From positions 1-64,000 of the forward strand of contig JABCZR010000006.1 of NCBI GenBank assembly GCA_013289585.1: a stretch of 64,000 nucleotides of DNA, written 5' to 3'. The translations under genes were made by a program, and so were the position numbers. Below the pieces are notes generated by a model that saw only the letters and a program-made list of their open reading frames with translations, had not been told where the DNA came from and made no database searches. This stretch comes from Acidobacteriota bacterium (lineage in GTDB: Bacteria; Acidobacteriota; Terriglobia; Acidiferrales; UBA7541). Of this stretch, positions 9,300-18,179 are shown piece after piece. Numbering within the stretch: the stretch's first letter is position 1; the number at the start of each line of letters is the position of its first letter.

Positions 9300-10490
9300 C
9301 TATCTAGGAGTAGTTTCGGGAACCACTTGGATGGAAGCAATAGGTTGTGACGGCAATCTCGGAATCAAACCCGCCCCAACCAGTAGCTCCTCCGCCGTGG
9401 CCGTCAGTTGGGAACCAAAGACGATTCCAGCGAACTGAAGGTCCTCCGTCGCACGACCAATCGTTGCCTTCGGTAGTCCAAGAGAGTGTGGGCTCTTGTC
9501 CTCGATGAGAGCCCTCAGGACCACAGTCCGGGTAGGCGGCAAACTATCGAAAGCCACGCGGCATACCAAATTGTAATCTTCGTCGTTCACTTCCGAGCGT
9601 CTGTCGAGCAAGGCCGAGCCGCGAGCAATCTGGCAAAGCTCTTGGGGTAGCCGCGTGTTGCCCTCCGTCACAGGCACGCCACTTGCTTCGCGGCTATGGC
9701 CGTCGCGTTCAACGTAGGTGCGTGCGAGCGCAATTAGTTCACTCAGGTTGGCAATCTTCAGCGAGATTGCTTCTGGAATCTCCGGGGCCGTTTGCGGAGT
9801 AGTCAGTATTGGACGCATCAACGAGTGGACGACAGCACGCAGTTCTTCAGGAACATTCGCTGTATGCTTCATAGCTTGCATTCCCGTTTCTACGCCACCG
9901 GCGCGGGGCCATCGCACACGAACGAATCGCTCACCCAGTTTTTGAAAAAGAGAGTAATGACCATCAATATCAGGCACGGCTCCGGCGAACACGGTCACCC
10001 GTCCTCGCCAGCTTCTCTCATCCAAGTTTTCATCTGTCCCGAATTCGCGGGAAAAGTGGCCATCATAAATTCGCCTGAGTTGGGCCAGAATTACCTGGAG
10101 TGTCTTAGGGTTTGAAGTAAAGGTACTGAAGTCGGCAGCGACCAGCACTCCATCGCTCCCAATTCGATGCAACCAGCCTGCAGGTTTAGTTCTCTTCCGC
10201 CCTTTCTCATCAACTTTGCCGGACAGAAACGTGTTGGTCGTGACTTCATCCACGAAATGCACATCCGGGAGACCCCGAAAGCTCTCTAGAAAATCCGTCT
10301 TCATCGAACCGGGTGGGGCTATCGCCAACGTCCAAGCGGGAGGGAACTGCTTCAGCGAGTGGCTGGCCAACGCAGAGCATAAAATGCGTGCAGCTTCGAT
10401 GTCGGGATTTTTATAGTGCTTGTTTAGGACGTCTGCGATGGCCTGCCAGTCCCCTTGCGCGTGCTGAGAGCCATTAGCATGTTCGCTCAT
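9300..10490 (-). CDS. P-loop ATPase-like protein of an integrated element
   Basis: APPGSMKTDFLESF Walker-A-like motif; ATGA overlap with upstream HTH gene. Confidence 0.6.
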   Translation of the reverse strand: MSEHANGSQHAQGDWQAIADVLNKHYKNPDIEAARILCSALASHSLKQFPPAWTLAIAPPGSMKTDFLESFRGLPDVHFVDEVTTNTFLSGKVDEKGRKRTKPAGWLHRIGSDGVLVAADFSTFTSNPKTLQVILAQLRRIYDGHFSREFGTDENLDERSWRGRVTVFAGAVPDIDGHYSLFQKLGERFVRVRWPRAGGVETGMQAMKHTANVPEELRAVVHSLMRPILTTPQTAPEIPEAISLKIANLSELIALARTYVERDGHSREASGVPVTEGNTRLPQELCQIARGSALLDRRSEVNDEDYNLVCRVAFDSLPPTRTVVLRALIEDKSPHSLGLPKATIGRATEDLQFAGIVFGSQLTATAEELLVGAGLIPRLPSQPIASIQVVPETTPR

Positions 10491-10693
10491 CGACACACCC
10501 CATTCGCAGTTTCTGCATGAGCAGGCACCACACTGGTCGCAATAAGGGCCTCCAGGTCGCTGCGACGAAACAACACTCTGCGGCCTAGCTTCACAAACGG
10601 AATCTTGCGCCGAAGGACCCAAGCCCGCATCGTGGACGGTTTCAGATGTAGTGCTGCTGCTGCCTCGGTGAGACTCAATAGATTGTCAGGCAT
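10487..10693 (-). CDS. excisionase-family HTH DNA-binding protein
   Basis: LSLTEAAAALHLKPSTMRAWVLRRKIPFVKLGRRVLFRRSDLEALI. Confidence 0.85.
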   Translation of the reverse strand: MPDNLLSLTEAAAALHLKPSTMRAWVLRRKIPFVKLGRRVLFRRSDLEALIATSVVPAHAETANGVCR

Positions 10694-10871
10694 TGGCTTT
10701 TCTCCTTAGACGCTGCTCGATGGAAGACAGGGGGATACGCCACACCATGCCCTTCTTCTGTGCGCCAGGTAACTTTCGCTCGTAGAGCAGATCTCGCACC
10801 CACTTCTGTGAGCAGCCCAACAGAAGAGCAGCTTCCCGAACTGATAGGACCGTGTTGGTTGTTTGTTTCAT
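10686..10871 (-). CDS. excisionase-like HTH DNA-binding protein
   Basis: VLSVREAALLLGCSQKWVRDLLYERKLPGAQKKGMVWRIPLSSIEQRL. Confidence 0.75.
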   Translation of the reverse strand: MKQTTNTVLSVREAALLLGCSQKWVRDLLYERKLPGAQKKGMVWRIPLSSIEQRLRRKANA

Positions 10872-10925
10872 TTTCAATTCCCTCCGTTTCAGTAACATTT
10901 CCAATTGCAATAGTTCCAGTTCTTG

Positions 10926-10938
10926 TTGTAGACTACAA
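10926..10938. promoter_or_regulatory. palindrome in divergent intergenic region, possible operator
   Basis: TTGTAG-A-CTACAA perfect palindrome between the HTH gene and the zinc-finger gene. Confidence 0.4.
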
Positions 10939-10941
10939 GTC

Positions 10942-11703
10942 ATGAAAAGCATTACCCATAACAAAGCCATTACGCAGGTCAACCTGCCCGACCAGCCATT
11001 CCCGGTGTTGGTGCCCTTAAATGAATCGCAGATGCAATACAGAAGGGAGCGGGGCATTGTCGAGGCCGTGGATGGATTCTTTTACGAGGATGTGGGGAAA
11101 ATGGTGCCAGTTCGTTACGTTTCAGAAACGCTGGAAACGCTATCGGACGGAGATAAACGGTATGCATTCGAGGTTAAGTACGGTCTCACTGTTTCCGATA
11201 ATGCTTTGAGGAATGCGTTCTTTGTTCTCATGCTGGCACAAGCATGTACAGGCCATGACCCAGACAGGGATGTTCAACAAGCACTTAGGTATTATCGCGG
11301 CGACCCACCTCGTGGACTGTTCCGAGAAGGCGGTCCGGTAAGTAAGAGAATCCAGCATGAGCCGTTCGCAGTCGTCCTAGAGGAGTTGAATCGAGGACTT
11401 GAAAGAGCGCGTCCGGTTGTCTGGTGGTCGCTTGTAAAGAAGAAAGCCTCGCTCGGTTTGTACTGCCCAGATGCCTATTCCGCTCTCTTCGCCCTGGCTC
11501 TGAGGGGAATGGGGTTGCCTGGAGGCTCAGGCGTTTGCCAGCGATGCGGAAATCCCTTCCTGCGTTCACGCAGCACACAGCGTTACTGTTCTCATCGTTG
11601 CCAGTTGACTGCAAGTATGCGTCGATTTCGAGAACGCCATCTGAAAACTCGCAAACGCAGCAAGCGGACAAAGACCCGTATCCGTAAACATTTCAGGAGG
11701 TAG
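10942..11703 (+). CDS. protein with C-terminal CxxC zinc finger (CGNR-like)
   Basis: CQRCGNPFLRSRSTQRYCSHRCQLTASMRRFRERH at C-terminus. Confidence 0.65.
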   Translation: MKSITHNKAITQVNLPDQPFPVLVPLNESQMQYRRERGIVEAVDGFFYEDVGKMVPVRYVSETLETLSDGDKRYAFEVKYGLTVSDNALRNAFFVLMLAQACTGHDPDRDVQQALRYYRGDPPRGLFREGGPVSKRIQHEPFAVVLEELNRGLERARPVVWWSLVKKKASLGLYCPDAYSALFALALRGMGLPGGSGVCQRCGNPFLRSRSTQRYCSHRCQLTASMRRFRERHLKTRKRSKRTKTRIRKHFRR

Positions 11704-11708
11704 TAGCG

Positions 11709-12899
11709 ATGATTTACAAACGCGGTTGCAACAAAGATGGGCCAGAGAAGACTTGCAGCAAATGCGGCGAGCGTGGTGCTTGCGGCGTCTACTGGTACAA
11801 GTTCATGTGGCAGGGCAAGCTCATACGCGAATCCACTAAGCAGGGTAACGATAAAGTGGCACGGAGTATGGAAGCAGCGCACCGCACGTCCTTGGCAAAG
11901 GGTGAGGTGGGTATCCGCGACAAAAAAATCATCCCAACCCTCGCAGAATTTATTGAGCAACAGTTCGAACCGTGGGCGAGAGGAACTTTTGAGAAGTCCT
12001 CCCCGAAAACTTGGCGCGACTATTACAAGGTTGGGATTAAGGCAATTCTGGACTTCAAATCATTCGCAGATACAAAACTCAACGAGGTAACAAGCGAAAC
12101 GGCTTCAGGCTTCGCAGCTCATCGTCAATCAAAGGGATTGCAAGTGACTTCAGTGAATAGCTCACTACAAATCCTGCGCCGCATGCTTCGCTTGGCCGCC
12201 GAATGGGGAGTCATTGATAAAGCTCCTTTAATTCGTCTGCTTCCAGGTGGACGCCATAGAGAGCATGTGGTTACCCGCGAGGAAGAAGCCAGATACTTAG
12301 CAGCGGCCCCCGATACTCTGTCTCATGTTTCAACGGTTCTGGTGGACACCGGTTTGCGACCCGAGGAGTGCTTCCGGCTTCGCTGGGAAGCAATCACCTG
12401 GTCCAATGGAAGGTACGGGACGTTCATAGTCACGCATGGAAAAACGGCTGCGGCTCGGCGCGTCTTGCCCATGACCCTTCGCGTTAGAATGATTCTAGAA
12501 GACCTTTGGGAAAAGGCTGGGAAGCCCCTAGAGGGATGGGTATGGCCAGCTCAAACCCGCAGTGGTCATCTCGAATCTTCGAGCCTCAAGAAACAGCTCG
12601 CTCGTACTTTCAAGACTCTGTCCGAGAATGCGAAAAAAAGCGGCGCACAGCCGGTTCGTAAGTTTGTCTTATACTCTTTGCGTCACACGTTCCTCACTCG
12701 CCTAGGAGAATCGGGCTGTGATGCTTGGACGCTTGCTCGAATCGCAGGCCACAGTTCTATCGCAATGTCCACGCGCTACGTTCACCCCTCGGAGGATGCC
12801 GTGTTCACGGCAATGGAAAGATTGGGTGGGCACAAAATTAGGCACACGACAGAGATTGCAAATTCGGAAGGAAACACGAGGAAGCAGCTACCGTCTTGA
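11709..12899 (+). CDS. tyrosine recombinase / site-specific integrase
   Basis: DTGLRPEECFRLRWE, SLRHTFLTRLGESGCDAWTLARIAGHSSIAMSTRYVHP: R...H-x-x-R...H...Y catalytic set. Confidence 0.95.
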   Translation: MIYKRGCNKDGPEKTCSKCGERGACGVYWYKFMWQGKLIRESTKQGNDKVARSMEAAHRTSLAKGEVGIRDKKIIPTLAEFIEQQFEPWARGTFEKSSPKTWRDYYKVGIKAILDFKSFADTKLNEVTSETASGFAAHRQSKGLQVTSVNSSLQILRRMLRLAAEWGVIDKAPLIRLLPGGRHREHVVTREEEARYLAAAPDTLSHVSTVLVDTGLRPEECFRLRWEAITWSNGRYGTFIVTHGKTAAARRVLPMTLRVRMILEDLWEKAGKPLEGWVWPAQTRSGHLESSSLKKQLARTFKTLSENAKKSGAQPVRKFVLYSLRHTFLTRLGESGCDAWTLARIAGHSSIAMSTRYVHPSEDAVFTAMERLGGHKIRHTTEIANSEGNTRKQLPS

Positions 12900-12918
12900 A
12901 ATCAAAGAAGAAAAGTGG

Positions 12919-12993
12919 TCGGGGCGAATGGATTTGAACCATCGACCTCCTGGTCCCGAACCAGGCGCGCTAGCCAGGCTGCGCTACGCCCCG
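12919..12993 (-). tRNA. tRNA-Pro(CGG)
   Basis: Cloverleaf CGGGGCGTAGCGCAGCCTGGCTAGCGCGCCTGGTTCGGGACCAGGAGGTCGATGGTTCAAATCCATTCGCCCCGA. Confidence 0.95.
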
Positions 12994-13209
12994 ACCGATA
13001 CGCTCCGGCGCGTGCTTTGCGCCCAAGCAGGAATATCAGATTAACATAGCTCTGGAATCGCCGCCAGACGGCTTGTGCACCGCTTTTCTAATTCCAGGCA
13101 GCCATAAACCACGTCAGCAGCGAATAACGTCAACTACCCTCTCGCCAAAAGAAGATAAGGCCGCGCGATTTGCCTGTCTTTCGAATCCACCCATAAGGGT
13201 GGGCGGCTT

Positions 13210-14808
13210 TTAGCCGTGGCCCAGCCGCAGAAGCTTCGCTTCCGTAATTGCGGGGATGGCGCGGATCGGATTGAGGATTGCGGCTGACACTTCCCCGTCG
13301 ATACGAACCAGGGAGACGGCTTCAGCACCGCGCTGCGCTTCGCGGCGGCCAAGCGCAAACGTCGCGATATTCACCCCATGCTTGCCGAGGGTCGTCCCAA
13401 CTTGCCCGATGACTCCAGGCTCGTCGCGGTTCCTCAGGTAAAGAATCGTGCCTTCGAGCTGTGCCTCCAGCGGAATGCCCTCGATCTGCAGCACCCGGGG
13501 CGAGCCGTCGTGCAGGACGGTGCCTTCGGCCGTGAATCCTTTTGCCGTTCCCGTTTTTTCCGGCAGCGCGGAAACCTCCAACGTATTTGGGAAGCCATGC
13601 TCGCGTCTTCTTGTTTCTTCTTCCACGGTCAGTCCTCTTGCCGCTGCCACCGCAGGCGCGTTCACGACATTCACTTTTTCATCCAGGACCGCATTGAGCA
13701 CGCCTGCCAGCACGGCGCTGCGCAGTAAGTGCGTGCCGACCTCCGCCACTTCTCCCGCATAGCGAATGCGAATCCGCGCGGGGCGCGTGTCCGCCGCCTG
13801 CGAAACCAACGACCCGAGCCGCTCCGCCAGTTCCAGGTAAGGCCGCACGCGCCGGTACTGGTCCGCAGAGAGCGCCGGCAGATTCACTGCGTTTCGAATG
13901 ATGCCTTCCGCTAGGTAATCCTTGATCTGTACCGCCACCTGTGTGCCAACCTCTTCCTGAGCTTCCGTCGTCGAACCGGCAACATGCGGCGTGGCAATCA
14001 CGTTCGAAAGACCGATGAGAGGAGAGTTTTTCGGAGGCTCTTCGGCAAACACGTCCAGCGCTGCACCCGCAAGTTTGCCGCTCTTCAATGCCGCTGCAAG
14101 GGCCGCTTCGTCGATTAACTCTCCGCGTGCGGCGTTGATGACGCGCGCCCCTTTTTTCATCTTTTCGATCGTCGCGGTGTTAATCAGATTCTGAGTAGCG
14201 GGACTCAGCGCCGTGTGCAGAGAGACGAAATCGCTTTCGGCAAGAAGTATTTCGAGCGGTACGAGTTCCACCGACACTTCGCGTGCCGCCGCTTCACTGA
14301 TGTACGGGTCATACGCCAGCACGCGCATGTCGAAAGCCTCGGCTCGCACCGCGACCTCGCTGCCAATTCGCCCTAGGCCGATCAATCCGAGCGTCTTTCC
14401 ACGCACTTCCGTTCCCGCCGCGGAAGATTTCTCCCAGCGCCCTTCATGAATCGCCTTGTCCAGCCGCGGCACCTGCCGTGCCAACGCCAGGAGCAGCGCA
14501 AAGGTGTGCTCCGCCACGCTCACGGCGTTTCCGCCGGGCGTACTCATCACCAGCACGCCGCGCTTGGTGGCTGCTTCCAGGTCGATATTATCCACGCCCA
14601 CGCCCGCTCGGCCCACCGCGCGCAGCTTCGTGGCAATCTCCAGCAATTCGGAAGTGACTTTCGTCGCGCTGCGCACTATCAGCGCGTCCGCATCCGCGAT
14701 TTCTGCGTTCAGCGTGTCCTTCGACGTCAGCACGACGTTCCAGCCGGGCTGTTCCTTCAACAGTTGCAGGCCCCGCTCGCTGATCTTGTCCGCCACGATG
14801 ACTTTCAT
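13210..14808 (-). CDS. serA: D-3-phosphoglycerate dehydrogenase
   Basis: MKVIVADKISERGLQLL; GLIGLGRIGSEVA; long form with C-terminal ACT-like region. Confidence 0.95.
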   Translation of the reverse strand: MKVIVADKISERGLQLLKEQPGWNVVLTSKDTLNAEIADADALIVRSATKVTSELLEIATKLRAVGRAGVGVDNIDLEAATKRGVLVMSTPGGNAVSVAEHTFALLLALARQVPRLDKAIHEGRWEKSSAAGTEVRGKTLGLIGLGRIGSEVAVRAEAFDMRVLAYDPYISEAAAREVSVELVPLEILLAESDFVSLHTALSPATQNLINTATIEKMKKGARVINAARGELIDEAALAAALKSGKLAGAALDVFAEEPPKNSPLIGLSNVIATPHVAGSTTEAQEEVGTQVAVQIKDYLAEGIIRNAVNLPALSADQYRRVRPYLELAERLGSLVSQAADTRPARIRIRYAGEVAEVGTHLLRSAVLAGVLNAVLDEKVNVVNAPAVAAARGLTVEEETRRREHGFPNTLEVSALPEKTGTAKGFTAEGTVLHDGSPRVLQIEGIPLEAQLEGTILYLRNRDEPGVIGQVGTTLGKHGVNIATFALGRREAQRGAEAVSLVRIDGEVSAAILNPIRAIPAITEAKLLRLGHG

Positions 14809-15004
14809 GAGGTCCTTACAGTCTCCACCGGGTTTTTCCCGCGCAATATAAGAGAACAACGTTAGCGAGCCCTCGCAACACTGTCAAATCGAGGTTGGGG
14901 CGGGATGCTTGCTTACGCGGCGCGGCTCCAGATCTTCGACTCTTCTTTCTCTCAACCTATCGCCTTGTCTCGTCTGCTATATTCATTGTCATGAGGAGCT
15001 TGCG

Positions 15005-15460
15005 ATGAGTCTTGCCGAAACAATCCAGAAGGATCTGGTCGACGCCATGCGCGCGAAAGACGAGCTGCGCCTCAGCGTCTTGCGCGGAATCAAGGCCGCC
15101 ATCAAGCATCGGGAAGTCGAGAAAATTCGCGTGCTCGACGAACCCGAGTCTATCCAGATCCTGCAAACGCTCGTAAAACAGCGTAAGGAATCCATCGAGC
15201 AGTTCACCAAAGGCAATCGCCCGGAGCTTGCCGAAAAAGAAACCAAGGAGCTCGCCATCATCGAGTCCTATTTGCCTGCGGGTGCGAGCAGCGCGGAAAT
15301 GGACGCGGCAATCACCAGGGCCATCGGAGAAACCGGCGCGAATTCCATCAAACAGATGGGCGCCGTAGTCAAAGCTGCGAAAGCCTCATTGGAAGGCAAG
15401 ACTGTCGACGGCAAAGCGCTTAGCGACCTGGTGCGCGACCGTCTTTCGAAACTCGGCTGA
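15005..15460 (+). CDS. yqeY: GatB/YqeY domain protein
   Basis: MSLAETIQKDLVDAMRAKDELRLSVLRGIKAAIKHREVEK; IIESYLPAGAS. Confidence 0.9.
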   Translation: MSLAETIQKDLVDAMRAKDELRLSVLRGIKAAIKHREVEKIRVLDEPESIQILQTLVKQRKESIEQFTKGNRPELAEKETKELAIIESYLPAGASSAEMDAAITRAIGETGANSIKQMGAVVKAAKASLEGKTVDGKALSDLVRDRLSKLG

Positions 15461-15514
15461 GACTTGCTGGGGTATTCGCTCTTTCAACCGCAATCGTCTT
15501 CACTTGCATCCACC

Positions 15515-16153
15515 ATGCCCCTGCCCGAAACCATCGCGATCCGCTTCACGGAAGAAGACGCCGGCTACGTGACCGTTCGCCCCGTCGTTAAGCAAATTTT
15601 TCGGCTGGCCGAGCTGATCGATATGGTCGTGAGCGTCACCGGAAAGAATGTCCCTCGCGTGCAGCAGATTCTGCATGCCGGCACCGTTGTCTACAATGGC
15701 TATCGCTACCGGTGGGATGGTTTCACTTCCGAAGCCTCAGAACTCTCAGGGCTTCTTGCGCCTTTCCCCGACGATGATCCTTCGCGTCCGTTCGAGGCTG
15801 CCTTGGCCACCGCCGTATCCCTCGAAATCGGCGGTGGCGCACAGCGGTCATTGACTGAAATCACGCGCCAGCAAGCCCTGGCAAAGCGTCTATTCCACTC
15901 GCAGAGTCTCTGGGAAATCCTGCTGAACGCGGCGCATAATTTCACACCGCGCTACGAAAAATACTCCCACGCTCATCGCGCGGACCTCTACCGTCTGCAT
16001 CTGCCCGCCGAAGCCGCTCTCGCTCTGCGCAACGAGATGCTCGAAGCCGCACCGCGAGACCTGCGGAAGAAATTCATAGCAATACAGCCGCCTTCCGCGC
16101 TTCTGTTTTTTGTTCCTCGAACGAATTCCGCCGGCTCAGAATCCCATCCTTAG
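15515..16153 (+). CDS. conserved hypothetical protein
   Basis: 213 aa from internal ATG: MPLPETIAIRFTEEDAGYVTVRPVVKQ. Confidence 0.65.
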   Translation: MPLPETIAIRFTEEDAGYVTVRPVVKQIFRLAELIDMVVSVTGKNVPRVQQILHAGTVVYNGYRYRWDGFTSEASELSGLLAPFPDDDPSRPFEAALATAVSLEIGGGAQRSLTEITRQQALAKRLFHSQSLWEILLNAAHNFTPRYEKYSHAHRADLYRLHLPAEAALALRNEMLEAAPRDLRKKFIAIQPPSALLFFVPRTNSAGSESHP

Positions 16154-16189
16154 ACAGACGCGCAAGGCACACTTCCCGTAATGCTACCT

Positions 16190-18178
16190 TCACTGACCTA
16201 CCGGTTTCAGCACTGCCGTGTTTCGCTCATCGCCTGCGATGATGCGATAAAGCTTCTTCAGATCGTCTACCTTGCTCACCGGCACGCTCAACTCTTTCAC
16301 CTCGAACGTTCGCGTGTACTTCAGTGTGTTCCCGCTCACTTCCGTCTTGCTGTGATAACTCGCGAAGCTGTATTCCGCGCTGATAGGCGGAGGCAGGTCA
16401 TCCACTTCGTAGCCAGCGGGGATTGCAATTTCGAACGTGTCCGTGTCCCGTTCCGGCCCCGGAAATTCCACTGCGAACTGGCGCGGCTCTTTGGTCTCGA
16501 GAATGTCACTTGATCTAGTGCCCAGGACTCGTGGCCGCACCAACAATAGATTCCCAGCCGTCTTTGCGTAGTTCTCGGCGACCAGCGAATAGTGGTATTC
16601 GAAGGGTTGATCCGTCTGGTTGAGATTCGAGACGGTTGCCTTGGTGATCTGAAAGGTCGAAAGAGAATTCGAGACCATACTCTCAATCGGCTTGATCTTG
16701 TCTGATTCCTTCGTGACGGTCTTTAACATCGCTCTCTGCCACAAGCCCGAATCTCCCAGCCGCGTCTCGACGATTTCGCCGGTCAGCGTGCCCTTGGGGC
16801 TCAGCGTCAGTTTTCCCGTGCGCTGGACTCCACTCGTCGCCGGAGGCAGCTGCGGCAGTCTCACCAGATCACCGCCGTCAGGCGTAACGAACAATCCGTA
16901 GTTTGCCTGTAACTCGCCCCGCAACTGCCCGAACGGCGTGTATTCGTCTGTAGGGTCAAAAATCAGGAGACGGCCGAGTTTCGGGTGATCGACAACCGCG
17001 ACTAGTGAATTATCCTTGACGTCGTTCGGCAGCCGCACCGCCAGGATCTCGTGGTTAAACCACCCGATCATGGGAGGCCGGTCCGGAGCGGCTCCTCCGC
17101 GCACGGTATTGATAGAGATGAAGTACGATTCCACCCCAATCTCGTGCAGCATCGAACTCATGAGCGTCGCTTTATCTTTGCAATCCCCATAACGATGCGT
17201 GAATATCTCCGGCGCTGGATGCGGCTGCCAGCCTCCGATTCCCAATTCGATCGCCACGTAACGGATATCTCCCTGAACGAACTTCGCCAGAGCCTGCATT
17301 TTCGCAAGCTGCGTGGCGCTTGAAATTGTCAGCGCGGCAACCTTCTGCTTGATTTCAGGGGAAGCATCTCGCCGCCCTTGCTCCAGGCCTGCTTCCCAAT
17401 TCCCCATGTCTCGCCAATTCTGGAACCCCTTGTTTGCGCCCCCGCCCGGGGGCACAAAGGAGACCACCAGCAACCCGGCGATTCCTGGCCACGGCGGCAT
17501 TTCTCCTTCGGGCCGGATTCCTTTCACGTCGCTCACAACCCACTGTACCTGGTTGCCCGTTTGCGTCGGCTTGGCTTCCGGATAATTCATCCACGTTGCT
17601 TTGTATTCCCAGCCTGCGGGCAGTTGCACTGTGTAGTGAGATTCGCGCACAGGATTCGTTCTCTGAAATCCCCAGATGTCTTGCAAAACGAAAGGCTGCG
17701 ACTCTTCCTCGTATTCGAATCCCACGATGTTTCCCGGATCGGAAGCAGGGATGCGAAGAAGTTTGTCCTTAACGTCGGATACCAGTTCGCTCCCTTCGAT
17801 CTTCGGCAGCGATATCTCGACGGCTTCCTTGTCTTTCACTTCATAGTCTTTGCCCTGCGCAGGTATACACCAGCCGCGCATGCCGGTGATCTTGGAATGA
17901 GAGTTGAAAGACGCGGCCACGATTCCATATTCCCGCCCGCCGGGTCGTAGAATTTTGTAAGCTTCCCGGACAGTAGTCTTGATCTTGTCCGCGGATTGCA
18001 CGGTTACAATTCTTTCAGAATAAAGCAGCACCGCGTCCGTCTTTTCGTCGTGAGCCGGAAGTGGCACTCCCACCAGCGCGTGCATCCATCCAGGAGCGTC
18101 TCCCGCGAATGCGCGTGGCATTTGGCCAATCGCACAGAATGCGAGAAGCGTGGCGAGATAAACAAATGGGCGTCGCAT
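16190..18178 (-). CDS. DUF3857 / transglutaminase-like domain protein (paralog 1)
   Basis: Signal peptide; YGDCKDKATLMSSMLHEIGVESY transglutaminase motif. Confidence 0.85.
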   Translation of the reverse strand: MRRPFVYLATLLAFCAIGQMPRAFAGDAPGWMHALVGVPLPAHDEKTDAVLLYSERIVTVQSADKIKTTVREAYKILRPGGREYGIVAASFNSHSKITGMRGWCIPAQGKDYEVKDKEAVEISLPKIEGSELVSDVKDKLLRIPASDPGNIVGFEYEEESQPFVLQDIWGFQRTNPVRESHYTVQLPAGWEYKATWMNYPEAKPTQTGNQVQWVVSDVKGIRPEGEMPPWPGIAGLLVVSFVPPGGGANKGFQNWRDMGNWEAGLEQGRRDASPEIKQKVAALTISSATQLAKMQALAKFVQGDIRYVAIELGIGGWQPHPAPEIFTHRYGDCKDKATLMSSMLHEIGVESYFISINTVRGGAAPDRPPMIGWFNHEILAVRLPNDVKDNSLVAVVDHPKLGRLLIFDPTDEYTPFGQLRGELQANYGLFVTPDGGDLVRLPQLPPATSGVQRTGKLTLSPKGTLTGEIVETRLGDSGLWQRAMLKTVTKESDKIKPIESMVSNSLSTFQITKATVSNLNQTDQPFEYHYSLVAENYAKTAGNLLLVRPRVLGTRSSDILETKEPRQFAVEFPGPERDTDTFEIAIPAGYEVDDLPPPISAEYSFASYHSKTEVSGNTLKYTRTFEVKELSVPVSKVDDLKKLYRIIAGDERNTAVLKPVGQ

Positions 18179-18179
18179 T

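Noticed and set aside
13187-13202. CCACCC-ATAA-GGGTGG hairpin after serA as terminator
   Set aside because: No T-tract in the direction of serA transcription; short stem
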